From NCBI GenBank assembly GCA_944412495.1, contig CALYBL010000029.1, positions 1 through 64,000 of the forward strand: 64,000 nt of DNA. Reading direction: 5' to 3'. Shown here piece after piece: positions 44,639-54,702 of this stretch. Position numbers and translations under genes: made by a program. The notes beneath the pieces were generated by a model that worked only from the letters and a program-made list of their open reading frames with translations, ran no database searches and was not told the origin of the DNA. How positions within the stretch are numbered: the first letter of the stretch is position 1; each line of letters begins with the position of its first letter. The DNA comes from an uncultured Clostridia bacterium. Its GTDB lineage: Bacteria > Bacillota > Clostridia > Oscillospirales > Acutalibacteraceae.

Positions 44639-45394
44639 TTATTTATATGCTTTCATCCGCAGCCTTACATAGTCGGCATACCATTTGCCGTCTTTATACA
44701 AAGCAGGCTTCAAGGCCGCGGCGGCCATATCTTTAATATCCTCTCTGTCCTTGGAATCTGCAACGTCTTCAAAAGGTGTTTTTACAAACATATCTATCCA
44801 ATCCTTTAGTCCGTTCTCGCCCTTCAGCTCCGTCGGTCTGTCAAACAGCACGGCATAGCTGACTTTAAATCCCGCCTGCTCCAGCATGGAAGCGTATTCT
44901 CCAATAGTCGGAAAATAAAACGGCATTTTATAGTGATATCCATATTCGGCAAATATCCTTGCCAATTCCCTGTGAATCAGCGCATTATTTCCGTGTCCGC
45001 CCAATTCAAAAACAAACTGCCCGCCGCTTTTGAGCGCTTTGTATACGCAGGCCAGCATTAACGCCTGCTTATCCTTGTCAATCCAATGAAATACCGCATT
45101 GGAAAATACCGCGTCGACCGGCTCTTCCACGGAAAACGATGTGGCATCAGCCTGAATAAAGTTTATTTCGGGATAGCTGCGCTTTGCTGCCTCCAAAAAA
45201 TCCGGTGACGCGTCTATTCCTATGACGCGAAAGCCTTTATTTTTGAGCTGATTTGTCAGTGCACCGTTTCCGCAGCCGAGATCAACGACCGTACTGCCCT
45301 GCCCGCAGTCCAGCAGCTCGGCGACGGCACTGCCGTATTGGTGAACAAATGAAAAATCCTTTGTATATTTGCCGGCGTCCCACGCAATATTCAT
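44639..45394 (-). CDS. class I SAM-dependent methyltransferase
   Basis: This 251-residue enzyme has the Rossmann methyltransferase fold with motif I DLGCGNG (about 38-44), GIDASPDFLEAAK as motif II, and NAVFHWIDKD, a segment shared with trans-aconitate methyltransferase (Tam). A small-molecule carboxylate is therefore the best guess for substrate, but this is not certain. GGGAG lies 12 bp before the ATG. It is a lone gene with tRNA-Thr downstream. Confidence 0.82.
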   Translation of the reverse strand: MNIAWDAGKYTKDFSFVHQYGSAVAELLDCGQGSTVVDLGCGNGALTNQLKNKGFRVIGIDASPDFLEAAKRSYPEINFIQADATSFSVEEPVDAVFSNAVFHWIDKDKQALMLACVYKALKSGGQFVFELGGHGNNALIHRELARIFAEYGYHYKMPFYFPTIGEYASMLEQAGFKVSYAVLFDRPTELKGENGLKDWIDMFVKTPFEDVADSKDREDIKDMAAAALKPALYKDGKWYADYVRLRMKAYK

Positions 45395-45568
45395 TCTGCA
45401 TTATCTCCCGTCATATTTGCCGTTTTTATTTTTATCATAGAATTATTTTACCATATACCTCTTCCGCCCGCCATAGCTTTTTGCTTAAAGTGCGGTGTCT
45501 GGATGTCCGGTAAGTGCCAGGCTGAAGCTGCGGCCGTCTGACGAGGTCTGCTTCAATGCTGCAGCGAA

Positions 45569-45606
45569 GACCGGCTGGTTGGCATCACACTGCCCATCAG
45601 CCGGTC
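45569..45606. terminator. hairpin after the aminopeptidase gene
   Basis: Two nested stems (GACCGGCTG/CAGCCGGTC and GGCA/TGCC) lie 26 bp past the M18 gene. The plus strand has CTTGTTTT after it and the minus strand lacks a T-run, so direction is unclear. Confidence 0.45.
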
Positions 45607-45631
45607 CTTGTTTTAGCCTTGCATCAGGCCC

Positions 45632-47026
45632 TTATTTATAGAACTCGCAGAAGGCCTTATACATCATATATATATCAAGCTTTGAGGTAGTTTCAAACGG
45701 CGAGTGCATTGACAGCACCGGCACGCCGATATCGAGCACGTCCATGCCGAGCCTTGCGACGAACATCGATACCGTTCCGCCGCCGCCGAGGTCGACCTTG
45801 CCAAGCTCGCCCGTCTGCCATATCACTCCGGCATCGTTGAGCATGCGGCTTATCTCCGCTATAAACTCTGCCGACGCATCGGAGGTGCTGCTTTTCCCTC
45901 TCGAACCGGTATATTTCGTCAGCACTACCCCGTTATTGAGATACGCGCAGTTCTTGTGGTCTACAACGTCCGGGAAGCATGGGTCAAAGCCAACGTTAAC
46001 GTCGGCCGACAGGCATTTTGATGCGGCTATTACGTTATAGCCCTCTTTCCCGTTTGACTTTGCAAGGTCCGTTATAAAATTCTCAAGATACGCCGCCTTA
46101 AGGCCGGTGTTGCCGTCGGAGCCTATCTCCTCCTTATCCGTCAGCACGGTTATAACCGTTCTTTCGGGAGCCTTGCATTCAAGCACGGCCTTAAGCGCCG
46201 AGTACGCGCATACCCTGTCGTCCTGACCGTAGGAGCCTATAAGCGACCTGTCAAAGCCAATGTCACGAGCCTTTGCAAGCGGCACGGCCTCAAGCTCGGC
46301 CGTTATGAAATCATACTCGGTGATGCCGTACTTCTCATTGAGCATTTTCAGTATGTTTATCTTGACAAGCTCGCTCTCATCGTCACTCTTAAAGGGACGG
46401 CTCCCTATTAAAATATTTATCTCCTCGCCCTTTATCCCGTCAGACAGATTGCGCTTCATCTGCTCCACGGCAAGGTGCGGCAGCAGGTCGTTCACGACAA
46501 AGCAGGGGTCTCCCTCGTCCTCGCCGATGTTTATTTCAACACGCGTACCGTCGCTCTTGATTATTACGCCGTGCAGCGCAAGCGGCACCGCCGTCCACTG
46601 ATACTTCTTTATGCCGCCGTAGTAGCACGTCTTAAAGTATGCAAAGCCGGTATCCTCGTACAGCGGATTCTGCTTCATGTCGAGCCGCGGTGAGTCAATG
46701 TGCGCCGCGATGACGTTTACGCCCTTCTCTATGTCGCCGCTGCCTATTACCGCCAGCATTACCGCCTTGCCGCGGTTGTTTACATAAACCTTATCACCGG
46801 CTTTGTATTTCCTGCCGTTTTCATACTCCTTAAAGCCGTTTTCCTCGGCGGCCGCAACGGCATACCTTACTGCCTCGCGCTCGGTTTTTGACCTGTTCAG
46901 AAAGTCCTTATACCCCTCGTTGTATTCGTACGCCTTGTCTATCTCAGCGTCATCGAGCCTTAAATATGCGTTTTTCCTGTCGATGAACAGCTTTTCCTTT
47001 ATCCTTTTTGCTTCACTTGCTTCCAT
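45632..47026 (-). CDS. M18-family zinc aminopeptidase
   Basis: This 464-residue cytosolic metallopeptidase releases N-terminal residues from peptides. The M18 metal ligands are in place: AAHIDSP (His), GQDDRV (Asp), DKEEIGSDG (Glu-Glu), SADVN (Asp) and the C-terminal SMHSPFE (His). Length matches the bacterial M18 (ApeA-like) group. GGAGG precedes the ATG. Confidence 0.93.
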   Translation of the reverse strand: MEASEAKRIKEKLFIDRKNAYLRLDDAEIDKAYEYNEGYKDFLNRSKTEREAVRYAVAAAEENGFKEYENGRKYKAGDKVYVNNRGKAVMLAVIGSGDIEKGVNVIAAHIDSPRLDMKQNPLYEDTGFAYFKTCYYGGIKKYQWTAVPLALHGVIIKSDGTRVEINIGEDEGDPCFVVNDLLPHLAVEQMKRNLSDGIKGEEINILIGSRPFKSDDESELVKINILKMLNEKYGITEYDFITAELEAVPLAKARDIGFDRSLIGSYGQDDRVCAYSALKAVLECKAPERTVITVLTDKEEIGSDGNTGLKAAYLENFITDLAKSNGKEGYNVIAASKCLSADVNVGFDPCFPDVVDHKNCAYLNNGVVLTKYTGSRGKSSTSDASAEFIAEISRMLNDAGVIWQTGELGKVDLGGGGTVSMFVARLGMDVLDIGVPVLSMHSPFETTSKLDIYMMYKAFCEFYK

Positions 47027-47128
47027 TGTTCTTCCTCCTTAATTTATTTATCTCATGAGACTTACGCCTCAATATTTACCAAAGCCTTTGACGAGCACAC
47101 AGCTTATGAGCCGCGGACGAAAGCGCCG

Positions 47129-47713
47129 CTATGCCTCACCTGTAAGCACATATGAATTATACTTTTTGGCAAACAGCCTGTCATATATACCTTTTACATT
47201 CAGAACTTTGTTTACATAATCATCAGTATCGTCATAAGGTATTTTGTCGAGAGTTTTTCCGTCCGACGAATACTGCGGGTCGCTGAGCCAGCCGTTAACG
47301 GCACCCCGCCCCGCGTGGTACGCCGCCAGCATTTCCCTGTAGCCGCCGAATTCGTCAAGATGAAGACGCAGCAGAGCTGTGCCGTACTTTATATTCTGCT
47401 CGGGATCGTACATATCGGGAAGCTCACTGCCGCCCTCCACCATCACCAGCCATTCAAGCGTCTCAGGCGTAATCTGCATAAGCCCGTGCGCGTCCTTGTG
47501 CGACATCGCGTCCTTGTCAAAGCTGCTCTCGCACCTTATGACGGCAAAAACAAGCGTCGGCTCCAGCTCGTTTTTACGGCTGTATTTGACCACTAAATCC
47601 TCATATTCCGTAGGGTACATGACCTTGTATAATATATTAATGCCGGCGGCAGCTATTATTACAGAAAGAAAAAGCAGCGCGGCAGAAAAAATAGCTTTAC
47701 CGGCGAGCCTCAT
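47129..47713 (-). CDS. membrane-anchored lytic transglycosylase (SLT domain)
   Basis: This 194-residue protein has one N-terminal helix (7-29) and an SLT domain (about 40-180). The catalytic glutamate is Glu62 in RCESSFD, followed by HGLMQITPET and AAYHAGRGAVNGW. It cleaves glycan strands to anhydro-muropeptides outside the membrane. Its start overlaps the end of coaE by 17 bp and AAGGAGG lies inside coaE, so the two are co-translated. Confidence 0.92.
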   Translation of the reverse strand: MRLAGKAIFSAALLFLSVIIAAAGINILYKVMYPTEYEDLVVKYSRKNELEPTLVFAVIRCESSFDKDAMSHKDAHGLMQITPETLEWLVMVEGGSELPDMYDPEQNIKYGTALLRLHLDEFGGYREMLAAYHAGRGAVNGWLSDPQYSSDGKTLDKIPYDDTDDYVNKVLNVKGIYDRLFAKKYNSYVLTGEA

Positions 47714-48323
47714 CCGCCGCCCTCCTTATTTCCTGCTCAGCCTGCCCGACAAGCTCCTCAAGCTCGCTCAGGCTGCCGTTATTCTCAATAACTATATCGG
47801 CAAGGGCGCTGTAATAGTCCGATTCCCTTTGCACCGACATGCGCTGTCTTGCGGCGGATTCGTCAAGCCGGTCGCGTGAAATTATTCTCCCAAGCCTCAG
47901 CCCCGGCTCGGATATTACGGCAATAGTTTTATCACATATTATGTCAACTCCGCTTTCAAAAAGCAGCGGCGCGTCTATCACGGCTATCTTTTCGCCGGCG
48001 TCGCTCAGCGCCTTTACAGCGCGGCGTATGCTCATAGTGATAAACGGATGGGTTATATCGTTAAGCAGCCTTTGCCGCTTTTCGTCTGAAAATGCGCGCG
48101 ACGCAAGAAGGCTTCTGTCAAGCGTACCGTCTGCCCTTATTATATCACTGCCAAAGGCCCTGCTAAGCTCCGCCAAAGCGTAGCAGCCCGGCGCGGTTAT
48201 ATCCCGTGCCGCCTTGTCCGCGTCTATTATTTTTATGCCGTGCCGGGAAAGAATCGACGCAGCCGTCGATTTCCCGGCACCCGTCGGGCCGGTAAGCCCT
48301 ACAACATATATGTCATTGCTCAT
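47697..48323 (-). CDS. coaE: dephospho-CoA kinase
   Basis: This 208-residue P-loop kinase performs the last step of coenzyme A synthesis. GPTGAGKS (12-19) binds ATP, and the DADKAARD segment and the lid RDRLDESAARQR are as in CoaE. It is encoded directly before a lytic transglycosylase with a 17-bp overlap. GAGG precedes the ATG. Confidence 0.94.
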   Translation of the reverse strand: MSNDIYVVGLTGPTGAGKSTAASILSRHGIKIIDADKAARDITAPGCYALAELSRAFGSDIIRADGTLDRSLLASRAFSDEKRQRLLNDITHPFITMSIRRAVKALSDAGEKIAVIDAPLLFESGVDIICDKTIAVISEPGLRLGRIISRDRLDESAARQRMSVQRESDYYSALADIVIENNGSLSELEELVGQAEQEIRRAADEARR

Positions 48324-48395
48324 ATCGATACCTCTGATTAATTATATGGATAATACCACAATTTATTATACATATAATTAATTCCTATGCTTTAA

Positions 48396-49439
48396 TTATT
48401 TATTAATTTTATCGCAGTCTATAACGTTAAAGGCCGCCGCACGGATAAGCCGGTTATAGAGCGCAAGGCCTATCCCGTCCATATCCGGCAGCCGGATATA
48501 CGCCTTATTAAAGCCGCGCTTGTCTATCTCCCTGAGTATGTCAAAAAGGTGCGCAGCCTGAGCTGCATGGTCATATTTATCGCCTAAAACAAAGCATTTA
48601 TGTTTTATTCTGCCCGCATCCTCGCCAAAGCATACGACCGCTGTATTTTCATCCAGTGCAGACGCAAGCTTTGCAAAGCCCTCATCGCTGCCGCTGACCA
48701 AAACGACGTCGGCAGAGGGCGAATAGTGCTTATATTTCATCCCCGGCGATGGCGGCGCCGACGCAGCGTCGGCCTCCTCAAGCACACTTTTCGATACCTC
48801 CGCACTGCCGGTGACAGACGCTATGTCGTCCGGAGTTACGGCGCCCGGACGCAGAATGACGGGTACATCACCTATCAGGCTTACCACTGTGGACTCTATT
48901 CCGACACCGCAGCTGCCGCCGTCAACTATCAGCTCTATTTTCCCGTTTAAATCGTCGTAAACGTGCTGTGCCGTCGTCGGACTCGGTCTGCCTGATGTAT
49001 TAGCCGACGGAGCCGCGATAGGCGCGCCGGCCTTTTCTATCGTTTTAAGGAACACCCTGCTGTTCGGCATGCGCACGCCAATGGTGTCAAGTCCGGCGCT
49101 CACCTCAGAGGGAATAATATCATTTTTGCGCATTATCATCGTAAGCGGTCCCGGCCAAAATTTTTCACTCAGCTTATATGCGCACGGCGGAATGTCGCAC
49201 AGCAGGCGCTCCGCCATCTCCATGCCGCTTACATGCACGATAAGCGGATTGTCCTGCGGACGCCCCTTGGCCTTGAATATGCCGGCGACGGCCTCGCCGT
49301 CAAGCGCATTGGCGCCCAGACCGTACACCGTCTCCGTCGGCAGCGCCGCAAGTCCGCCCCGCCTTATAACCTCCGCTGCCTGTGATGATGCGGCCTCTAT
49401 GCCCTGCTCATCCGTAGCCTTTATTATCTTTGTATGCAC
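48396..49439 (-). CDS. threonylcarbamoyl-AMP synthase (Sua5 type)
   Basis: This 347-residue enzyme makes threonylcarbamoyl-AMP for the t6A37 modification of ANN-reading tRNAs. The YrdC domain (about 8-210) has the KxR pair (Lys58, Arg60 in KAKGRP) and SANTSGRPSPT (Ser145, Asn147). A C-terminal Sua5 domain follows the SPGMKYKHYSP linker. The start is GTG with only a weak ribosome site. It lies upstream of coaE and downstream of prfA, a common Firmicutes grouping. Confidence 0.93.
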   Translation of the reverse strand: MHTKIIKATDEQGIEAASSQAAEVIRRGGLAALPTETVYGLGANALDGEAVAGIFKAKGRPQDNPLIVHVSGMEMAERLLCDIPPCAYKLSEKFWPGPLTMIMRKNDIIPSEVSAGLDTIGVRMPNSRVFLKTIEKAGAPIAAPSANTSGRPSPTTAQHVYDDLNGKIELIVDGGSCGVGIESTVVSLIGDVPVILRPGAVTPDDIASVTGSAEVSKSVLEEADAASAPPSPGMKYKHYSPSADVVLVSGSDEGFAKLASALDENTAVVCFGEDAGRIKHKCFVLGDKYDHAAQAAHLFDILREIDKRGFNKAYIRLPDMDGIGLALYNRLIRAAAFNVIDCDKINK

Positions 49440-49794
49440 TATTTCATCACTTCATTATCAATATTGCCGTATACTCATTTATGCGCTGCGGCATATGCCT
49501 TACCGGTCATTCCGTTTTTGCCGGCACGTTGCATCAGGAGCCGGCAAAGGTGAAAATTTAGTAAGCCGTGTAAATTCTCAAAGCTGCATGCTTTATGGAA
49601 GCTCTGATGCCATCACTACCGTCCTTAAAGGCCGTCTTAAGAGCATTGCAGTATTTACAAAAAATTAAGCTTGCTGACGGCTTGCTTCGCCTAATTCCTC
49701 CGTCTGCTTCCTGCCGCACGGCAGAGACTTGAGCTTTTATTTATAAACCATATATCCCGTTAGGAATATATGGTTTACATAATGCCAAAACCAT
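49440..49794. other. gap between tsaC/sua5 and prfA
   Basis: About 355 bp with no gene. A stem-loop lies near the prfA end, and a GCTTGCT...GCTTCGCC tract near 49670-49690 resembles sequence in other gaps of the window. Confidence 0.4.
49745..49776 (-). terminator. stem-loop after prfA
   Basis: A 14-base arm pair (49745-49758 with 49763-49776) is close to the prfA stop. The T-run is poor, so termination is uncertain. Confidence 0.45.
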
Positions 49795-50871
49795 TTATTC
49801 TTCTGACTCGGCCTTCAGCTTTTCGGCCCTGTCTGCCGTTACAAGGGCGTCAATAAGCTCGTCAAGGTCGCCGTCGAGTATCTGGTCGAGCTTGTACAGC
49901 GTCAGCCCTATCCTATGGTCGGTCACACGGCTCTGCGGATAATTATAGGTGCGTATGCGCTCGCTGCGGTCGCCGGTGCCTACCTGCAGCTTGCGGTTCT
50001 TGGCAATTTCCTCGCTCTGCTCCGACTGGAGCTGCTCATAAAGCCTCGAGCGTAAAATCTTCATCGCCTTTTCCTTGTTTTTATGTTGACTTCTTTCATC
50101 CTGACATTCGACCACTAAGCCAGTCGGCATATGCGTTATCCTTATCGCCGACTCGGTTTTATTTACGTGCTGGCCGCCTGCACCGCCGGAACGATAAGTA
50201 TCTATTTGCAAATCAGCTGGATTTATGTCAACCTCGACCTCCTCTGCCTCCGGCAGCACTGCCACCGTAACGGTAGAGGTGTGGATACGGCCGGAGGCTT
50301 CGGTCTCCGGCACACGCTGCACCCTATGGACGCCGCTTTCAAACTTGAGGCGTGAGTACGCGCCATCGCCCTCAATGATAAAGCTGACCTCCTTCATGCC
50401 GCCGATGCCCGTCTCGTTTAAGTTGAGCAGGTCGGTTTTCCATCTTTTGGACTCGGCGTACATGTTATACATCCTGTATAATACTCCGGCAAACAGTGCA
50501 GCCTCCTCTCCGCCGGCGCCGCCGCGTATCTCGACTATGACGTTTTTGTCGTCGTTCGGGTCGGTGGGCAGAAGCAGTATCTTTATGTCCTCTGCGAGCC
50601 GCTCGGTCTTTGCCTTGGCCGCAGACAGCTCCTCCTCTACCATTTGTCTGAAGTCGGCATCCATGCCTCCCTCGCCGAGAAGCTGGCCCGCCTCCGCTAT
50701 TGTATCCTCCGCAGCCTTGTATTCCCTGTATTTTTCTATTAGCGGCGTGAGCATTTTATGCTCCTTCATTAGCTTTGCATAATGCTTCTGGTCGTTATAT
50801 ACCTCTGGGTCAAGCAGCTGCTTTGATATCTCATCATAGCGCTTTTCCACCTCTTTGAGCTTTTCTATCAT
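49795..50871 (-). CDS. prfA: peptide chain release factor 1
   Basis: This 358-residue factor ends translation at UAA and UAG. The GGQ motif (232-234, within GGAGGQHVN) triggers peptidyl-tRNA hydrolysis, and PET (188-190) corresponds to the PxT stop-reading motif. [11 protein letters not shown] is also typical. Length is standard. GGGAG precedes the ATG. It lies 18 bp downstream of the DUF951 gene. No prmC methyltransferase is adjacent. Confidence 0.96.
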   Translation of the reverse strand: MIEKLKEVEKRYDEISKQLLDPEVYNDQKHYAKLMKEHKMLTPLIEKYREYKAAEDTIAEAGQLLGEGGMDADFRQMVEEELSAAKAKTERLAEDIKILLLPTDPNDDKNVIVEIRGGAGGEEAALFAGVLYRMYNMYAESKRWKTDLLNLNETGIGGMKEVSFIIEGDGAYSRLKFESGVHRVQRVPETEASGRIHTSTVTVAVLPEAEEVEVDINPADLQIDTYRSGGAGGQHVNKTESAIRITHMPTGLVVECQDERSQHKNKEKAMKILRSRLYEQLQSEQSEEIAKNRKLQVGTGDRSERIRTYNYPQSRVTDHRIGLTLYKLDQILDGDLDELIDALVTADRAEKLKAESEE

Positions 50872-50889
50872 TCAAAATGCACTCCCAAT

Positions 50890-51096
50890 TTATTGTTTAT
50901 GCGGGTTTATTTCTTCCCCGCCTCTTATTATCCTCTTTATGTTTTTTTCCGCGCGGGAGCGCGGTATCATTATCTCGTGCCCGCAGCCGGTGCATCTGAG
51001 GCGGAAATCCATACCCACCCTCAGGCACAAAAACGTATCCGCCCCGCACGGGTGCGGCTTCTTCATTTTGAGCACATCGTTTAAGCGAACATCCAT
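50890..51096 (-). CDS. DUF951 family protein
   Basis: This 68-residue protein has the DUF951 pattern VLKMKKPHPCGADTFLCLRVGMD and a CTGC zinc-binding knuckle, with a basic C-terminal half. The function is unknown; the family is widespread in Firmicutes and often linked to translation genes, as here upstream of prfA. GGAGG precedes the ATG. Confidence 0.85.
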   Translation of the reverse strand: MDVRLNDVLKMKKPHPCGADTFLCLRVGMDFRLRCTGCGHEIMIPRSRAEKNIKRIIRGGEEINPHKQ

Positions 51097-51449
51097 GGTC
51101 TTCCTCCAGACTTTTCCATTGCCTAACTTATATTATATTATTTTATCCACAAAAAGGCAACACGTGTATTTTAACCTTTGCAATTTATCCAATACGATAA
51201 ATTCTGAAAAAGAATAGTGCTTTGCTGTGTTATTACAAGCCTGATATGCAAAAAATTTCCGTTTTAAAATAAAACGGAAGGTTGAAAACTATCTCTTCTG
51301 ATTGTCAAATATGGTGTCACATGCGACAAAATGGATTTTACTACTGGGGCGTACACCATTGTTATAAGTCATAGAAACAAGAAAAAGCCCGTCAGTTTAA
51401 TGACGGGCTTTGTGATTTAGTAAAGCTTTTGCCTAAAACTGTCTATGCC
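51097..51449. other. intergenic region before the surface-protein terminator
   Basis: The region is AT-rich and holds nothing recognised apart from the terminator at 51384. Confidence 0.4.
51384..51411 (-). terminator. terminator of the surface-protein gene
   Basis: A perfect 11-bp stem (51384-51394 with 51401-51411) with CTTTTTCTTG after it on the minus strand. Confidence 0.85.
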
Positions 51450-53534
51450 TTAAGCAGACTTCTTACGACGTATGGTGAATATTGCAGCCGCGCCGCTAAC
51501 AGCCAGAAGAGCGCCTATTGAAATCGGAGCTGCTATGCTGCCCGATGTCTCAGGGTTGGAAGTCGTGCTGTTAGAGCCTGAAGCCGTCGATGATGCAGAT
51601 GAAGAAGCATCGGAGGATACAGAAGGCTCTGAGGTTTCAGACGAAGAAGAGGATGAATCGGAAGAAGAGTCGGAGGGCTGTGAAGGATTCTCAGGCTCCG
51701 TCGGCTCGTCAATTACGGGCTCGTCCTTAACATCATCAAGACCTGTTACATCAGCAGCAGTTTCGCCCTGAACCTTCTCAGATACATCTCCGCCCCAATA
51801 GTTGTTGGGAGCGTCGACATCGCCTGTCGTGTTTACATAGAGTCCTGCATGGTCGGCATCGATAATGTTGTTCTCAATGCTTGCCGAAGCAGTTTCCTCA
51901 ACCGATATGCCATTGTCAATATCTTCTATTGTGTTTTCAGTAATCGTAGCGGAAGCATCGCCCATCAGCAGTACAGCATAGCTGCAGTCCGTCCACTCAT
52001 TGTCGGCAGTATATCTGAGGAGGGAGATGGTATTGCCGGTTATTGTAGCCTCGCCGCTGTTTCTGAGAACAATACCGTTCTGAGCGATTATGCCGTTATC
52101 GTCTAGACCTGTAATTGTGTTGTTGCTTATTACTATAGTTCCTGTCGTGTTAAGGTCAATAGCCTGCTTCTGGAAATCTACAAACTCGCAGTTCTCTATT
52201 GTAACATTGCCGCTTCCGTCAACCATAACGGGTCTGTCGTACTGAACGCCGCAGACAAAGCCTCCGTCAGCCGTGCAGCGCATGTCTGCTATCTTAACAT
52301 TAGTAAGTGTCAAATCAGCCTTGGCAAGAATACCATCTATGCCGTAATGCTCATCCGTCGGACCGGCTATCGTGAGATCCTGCATTGTGAGGTTAGCCTG
52401 AGCATAAACGGTAGGATATGCTATTCTGTCTGCAAAATACTCAACGCCCTGTCTTGTCGTTTTGTCAAACTTGATTGTTGTAAGCTCTTTGCCGGCACCC
52501 TTTATGGTGACGTTAACTGTAGTAACTATATTTTCTGTGTATTCGCCTGCCGGAATAAGAATCGTGTCGTTCTCAGAAGCATCATCTACCGCCGCCTGAA
52601 TCGTAGAATAGGCTGCGCCGGTGTTCTCGTTGGTGATAGCCGAAGCAGCGGCGTCGCTGTCACTGGCGACTAATGCATAGCTGCCGTCGGAGTTGGCTAC
52701 CTGAGTAAGGTTTTCGTCATCTACCGTAACGCTGTCAGTACCGCCCTCTGCTGACGCCGGCCTTTCGGTAACGATAACATTGTTTGCAAGCGTTGAGTCA
52801 GTTACCGTAACGTTGCTCGCCTTATTGTAGTTGACATTGTCAGATGAATATGAGAACTGTATGTCAACACCCCAGCCGGACGTACCGGTCTGAAGTCCGG
52901 TAAAGGCAACATTTGTCGCATTCGCAACATTTACGGAAGCCTTCGCAGCATTTTCAACAGTCACGTTCGTTATCACAGCATTGTCCACGCCATGGAGATT
53001 GAGGCCAAAGCCGATCTCGGTCGTGATGACTACGTCTGAAACAGCCACGTTGTTTACATCCGGCAGAGATGTGCCGTCGCCTATTTTGGAAACCTTTATG
53101 GCACTGCCGCTGTTACCCGGATTTGTGCTCGTTACCTTAAGATTTCTTATTGTTACGTTATCGGCAGATATGAGTATGCCGGCCTGTCCGGATACCGCAT
53201 AGCTTTCGGTGTTTATAGTCGTCTGGTCGGCGCCCGCGCCCTCTATGGTAACATTGGGCTCGTCTATCCTGAAGGTGTTGGCGTCAGCCGCCTTGAATTC
53301 GCCTGCACCAAGTGTGATAACCTTGGCCGTATCGTCATCAGCAGCCCTTACCGCAGCAATAGCGTCCGCAAATGTCGTGTATACAGACGCTTCGCCGTCG
53401 CCGATAGTCACTTCAATCTGTCCTGCATCGGCCGCAAATGCCGAAACAGCAGTGGCAGACACCGCAATTGCCAAAGACAGCACGCCGACTATGGCTGACT
53501 TCAGCTTCTTGCCGATTGTCAAATTCCTTTCCAT
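51450..53534 (-). CDS. cell-surface beta-helix protein
   Basis: This 694-residue protein has a signal peptide (cleaved near SAFAADA, residue 34). Two right-handed parallel beta-helix regions follow (about 80-225 and 305-590; NVTIRNLKVTS and repeated ATITENTIEDIDN-type rungs). A Ser-rich linker (about 615-660) leads to a C-terminal helix with RRKKSA tail. NPETSG before the helix resembles but does not match the (S/N)PxTG sortase signal of Clostridia. Pectate-lyase-like helices bind or cleave polysaccharide, but no catalytic motif is clear, so adhesion is equally possible. GGGAGGA precedes the ATG. Confidence 0.75.
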   Translation of the reverse strand: MERNLTIGKKLKSAIVGVLSLAIAVSATAVSAFAADAGQIEVTIGDGEASVYTTFADAIAAVRAADDDTAKVITLGAGEFKAADANTFRIDEPNVTIEGAGADQTTINTESYAVSGQAGILISADNVTIRNLKVTSTNPGNSGSAIKVSKIGDGTSLPDVNNVAVSDVVITTEIGFGLNLHGVDNAVITNVTVENAAKASVNVANATNVAFTGLQTGTSGWGVDIQFSYSSDNVNYNKASNVTVTDSTLANNVIVTERPASAEGGTDSVTVDDENLTQVANSDGSYALVASDSDAAASAITNENTGAAYSTIQAAVDDASENDTILIPAGEYTENIVTTVNVTIKGAGKELTTIKFDKTTRQGVEYFADRIAYPTVYAQANLTMQDLTIAGPTDEHYGIDGILAKADLTLTNVKIADMRCTADGGFVCGVQYDRPVMVDGSGNVTIENCEFVDFQKQAIDLNTTGTIVISNNTITGLDDNGIIAQNGIVLRNSGEATITGNTISLLRYTADNEWTDCSYAVLLMGDASATITENTIEDIDNGISVEETASASIENNIIDADHAGLYVNTTGDVDAPNNYWGGDVSEKVQGETAADVTGLDDVKDEPVIDEPTEPENPSQPSDSSSDSSSSSSETSEPSVSSDASSSASSTASGSNSTTSNPETSGSIAAPISIGALLAVSGAAAIFTIRRKKSA

Positions 53535-53583
53535 TGCAAAAGTCCTCCCACATTTAAAATACTAAAAGTTTTTGCTGAGAGTA

Positions 53584-53611
53584 ATAATACCACTGCTTGA
53601 GAAAAAATCAA
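53584..53611 (-). promoter_or_regulatory. promoter of the surface-protein gene
   Basis: On the minus strand TTGATT (53606-53611), 16 bp, TATTAT (53584-53589), 50 bp before the ATG. Confidence 0.55.
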
Positions 53612-53666
53612 TAAAATATACAATATTTTGAGCGAGAATTATTTCCGCTCATTTGACATTTTTTGC

Positions 53667-54380
53667 CTAACCGGCATAAATGGAGCTTGCCTGTGACTGT
53701 GTTATTTTTCCGCATTCGACCATTCTGTCAAGCACCTGACCGAGCCGCTGCTCGGCTAACTCCGGATTGGTGTCGGGAGAATAATTCGACGGCGCATTGG
53801 GAAGTCCGGCAAGCATGGCACATTCATAATAACTGAGCCTTGAAGGCGTTTTGCCGAAGTAACCCATTGCCGCATCGTATATGCCGTAATAGCCGCTGCC
53901 GAAATATATACTGTTTACATACAGCTCAAATATTTCCTCCTTTTCATAATTTCGCTCCAATGCAAACGCGGTGAACATTTCGGCCGTTTTGCGCTCAAGC
54001 TTTTTCTCCTGAGTATAGTACATGTTTTTGGCAAGCTGCTGCGTTATAGTGCTGCCGCCCTCGGCAAACGACATGGACTTTATGTCATTCCACGCCGCGC
54101 GCATTATGGCTATTACGTCTATACCGCAATGCCTGTTAAACCTGTGGTCCTCAACCGATATGACGGCGTCTATGTAAAACTGCGGCAGGTCGCCGTACTG
54201 AGTATAATTTTCCCTTTCCTTCAGCTCGGCCACCCTTGCGGCAAGCGGCGTTTCCTTTACCGTTTTGGAGTAAAGCATGTACCCCTTTACCATAAATACC
54301 GCTCCGGCAATTATAACAAGTGTCAAAAGCACTGCCAAAACCTTCCACGCTACGCTTAAAACACATTTAACAGCTTTCAT
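53667..54380 (-). CDS. monofunctional peptidoglycan glycosyltransferase (GT51)
   Basis: This 237-residue protein has one N-terminal helix (11-33) and a GT51 domain without a transpeptidase. The first catalytic glutamate is Glu77 in VEDHRFNRHCGID, GGSTITQQLAKN is intact, and the second glutamate lies in KEEIFELYVN (Glu152). It polymerises lipid II into glycan strands. Compared with class A PBPs it is cut down to the transferase, as in MtgA. GGAGAG precedes the ATG. Confidence 0.92.
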   Translation of the reverse strand: MKAVKCVLSVAWKVLAVLLTLVIIAGAVFMVKGYMLYSKTVKETPLAARVAELKERENYTQYGDLPQFYIDAVISVEDHRFNRHCGIDVIAIMRAAWNDIKSMSFAEGGSTITQQLAKNMYYTQEKKLERKTAEMFTAFALERNYEKEEIFELYVNSIYFGSGYYGIYDAAMGYFGKTPSRLSYYECAMLAGLPNAPSNYSPDTNPELAEQRLGQVLDRMVECGKITQSQASSIYAG

Positions 54381-54702
54381 TCATTCTCTCTCCTTAGCCG
54401 GCTTATATTTACCGGCAACATCGTCAGATATTTCCCGGTATATTCAGAAAGCCGATGTTTGACTCTGAGATTATTTTAAATTATCAATATTACTTCCCGG
54501 TGACTTCTGTATTACAAAAACGTAATTTGAAGTGGGTGCTGCGCAGACTTCGGCTATCACGGACACATATACTGCACATACGCATAAGACACAAATAGCC
54601 GGCGGGACATATGTAATTTTTGCAGCCGTACGTTTTTATCTCGTTTAAGCCGACGGCCGCACGGCATGGGAAGCCGTGCGGCCGTATGAATTTTCGCCGG
54701 GC
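54381..54702. other. intergenic region with one hairpin
   Basis: Only the 54653 hairpin is notable. Confidence 0.4.
54653..54685 (-). terminator. hairpin at the end of the Bce-lipoprotein operon
   Basis: A perfect 13-bp GC stem (54653-54665 with 54673-54685) lies 18 bp past the lipoprotein gene. It lacks a T-run on the minus strand. Confidence 0.5.
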
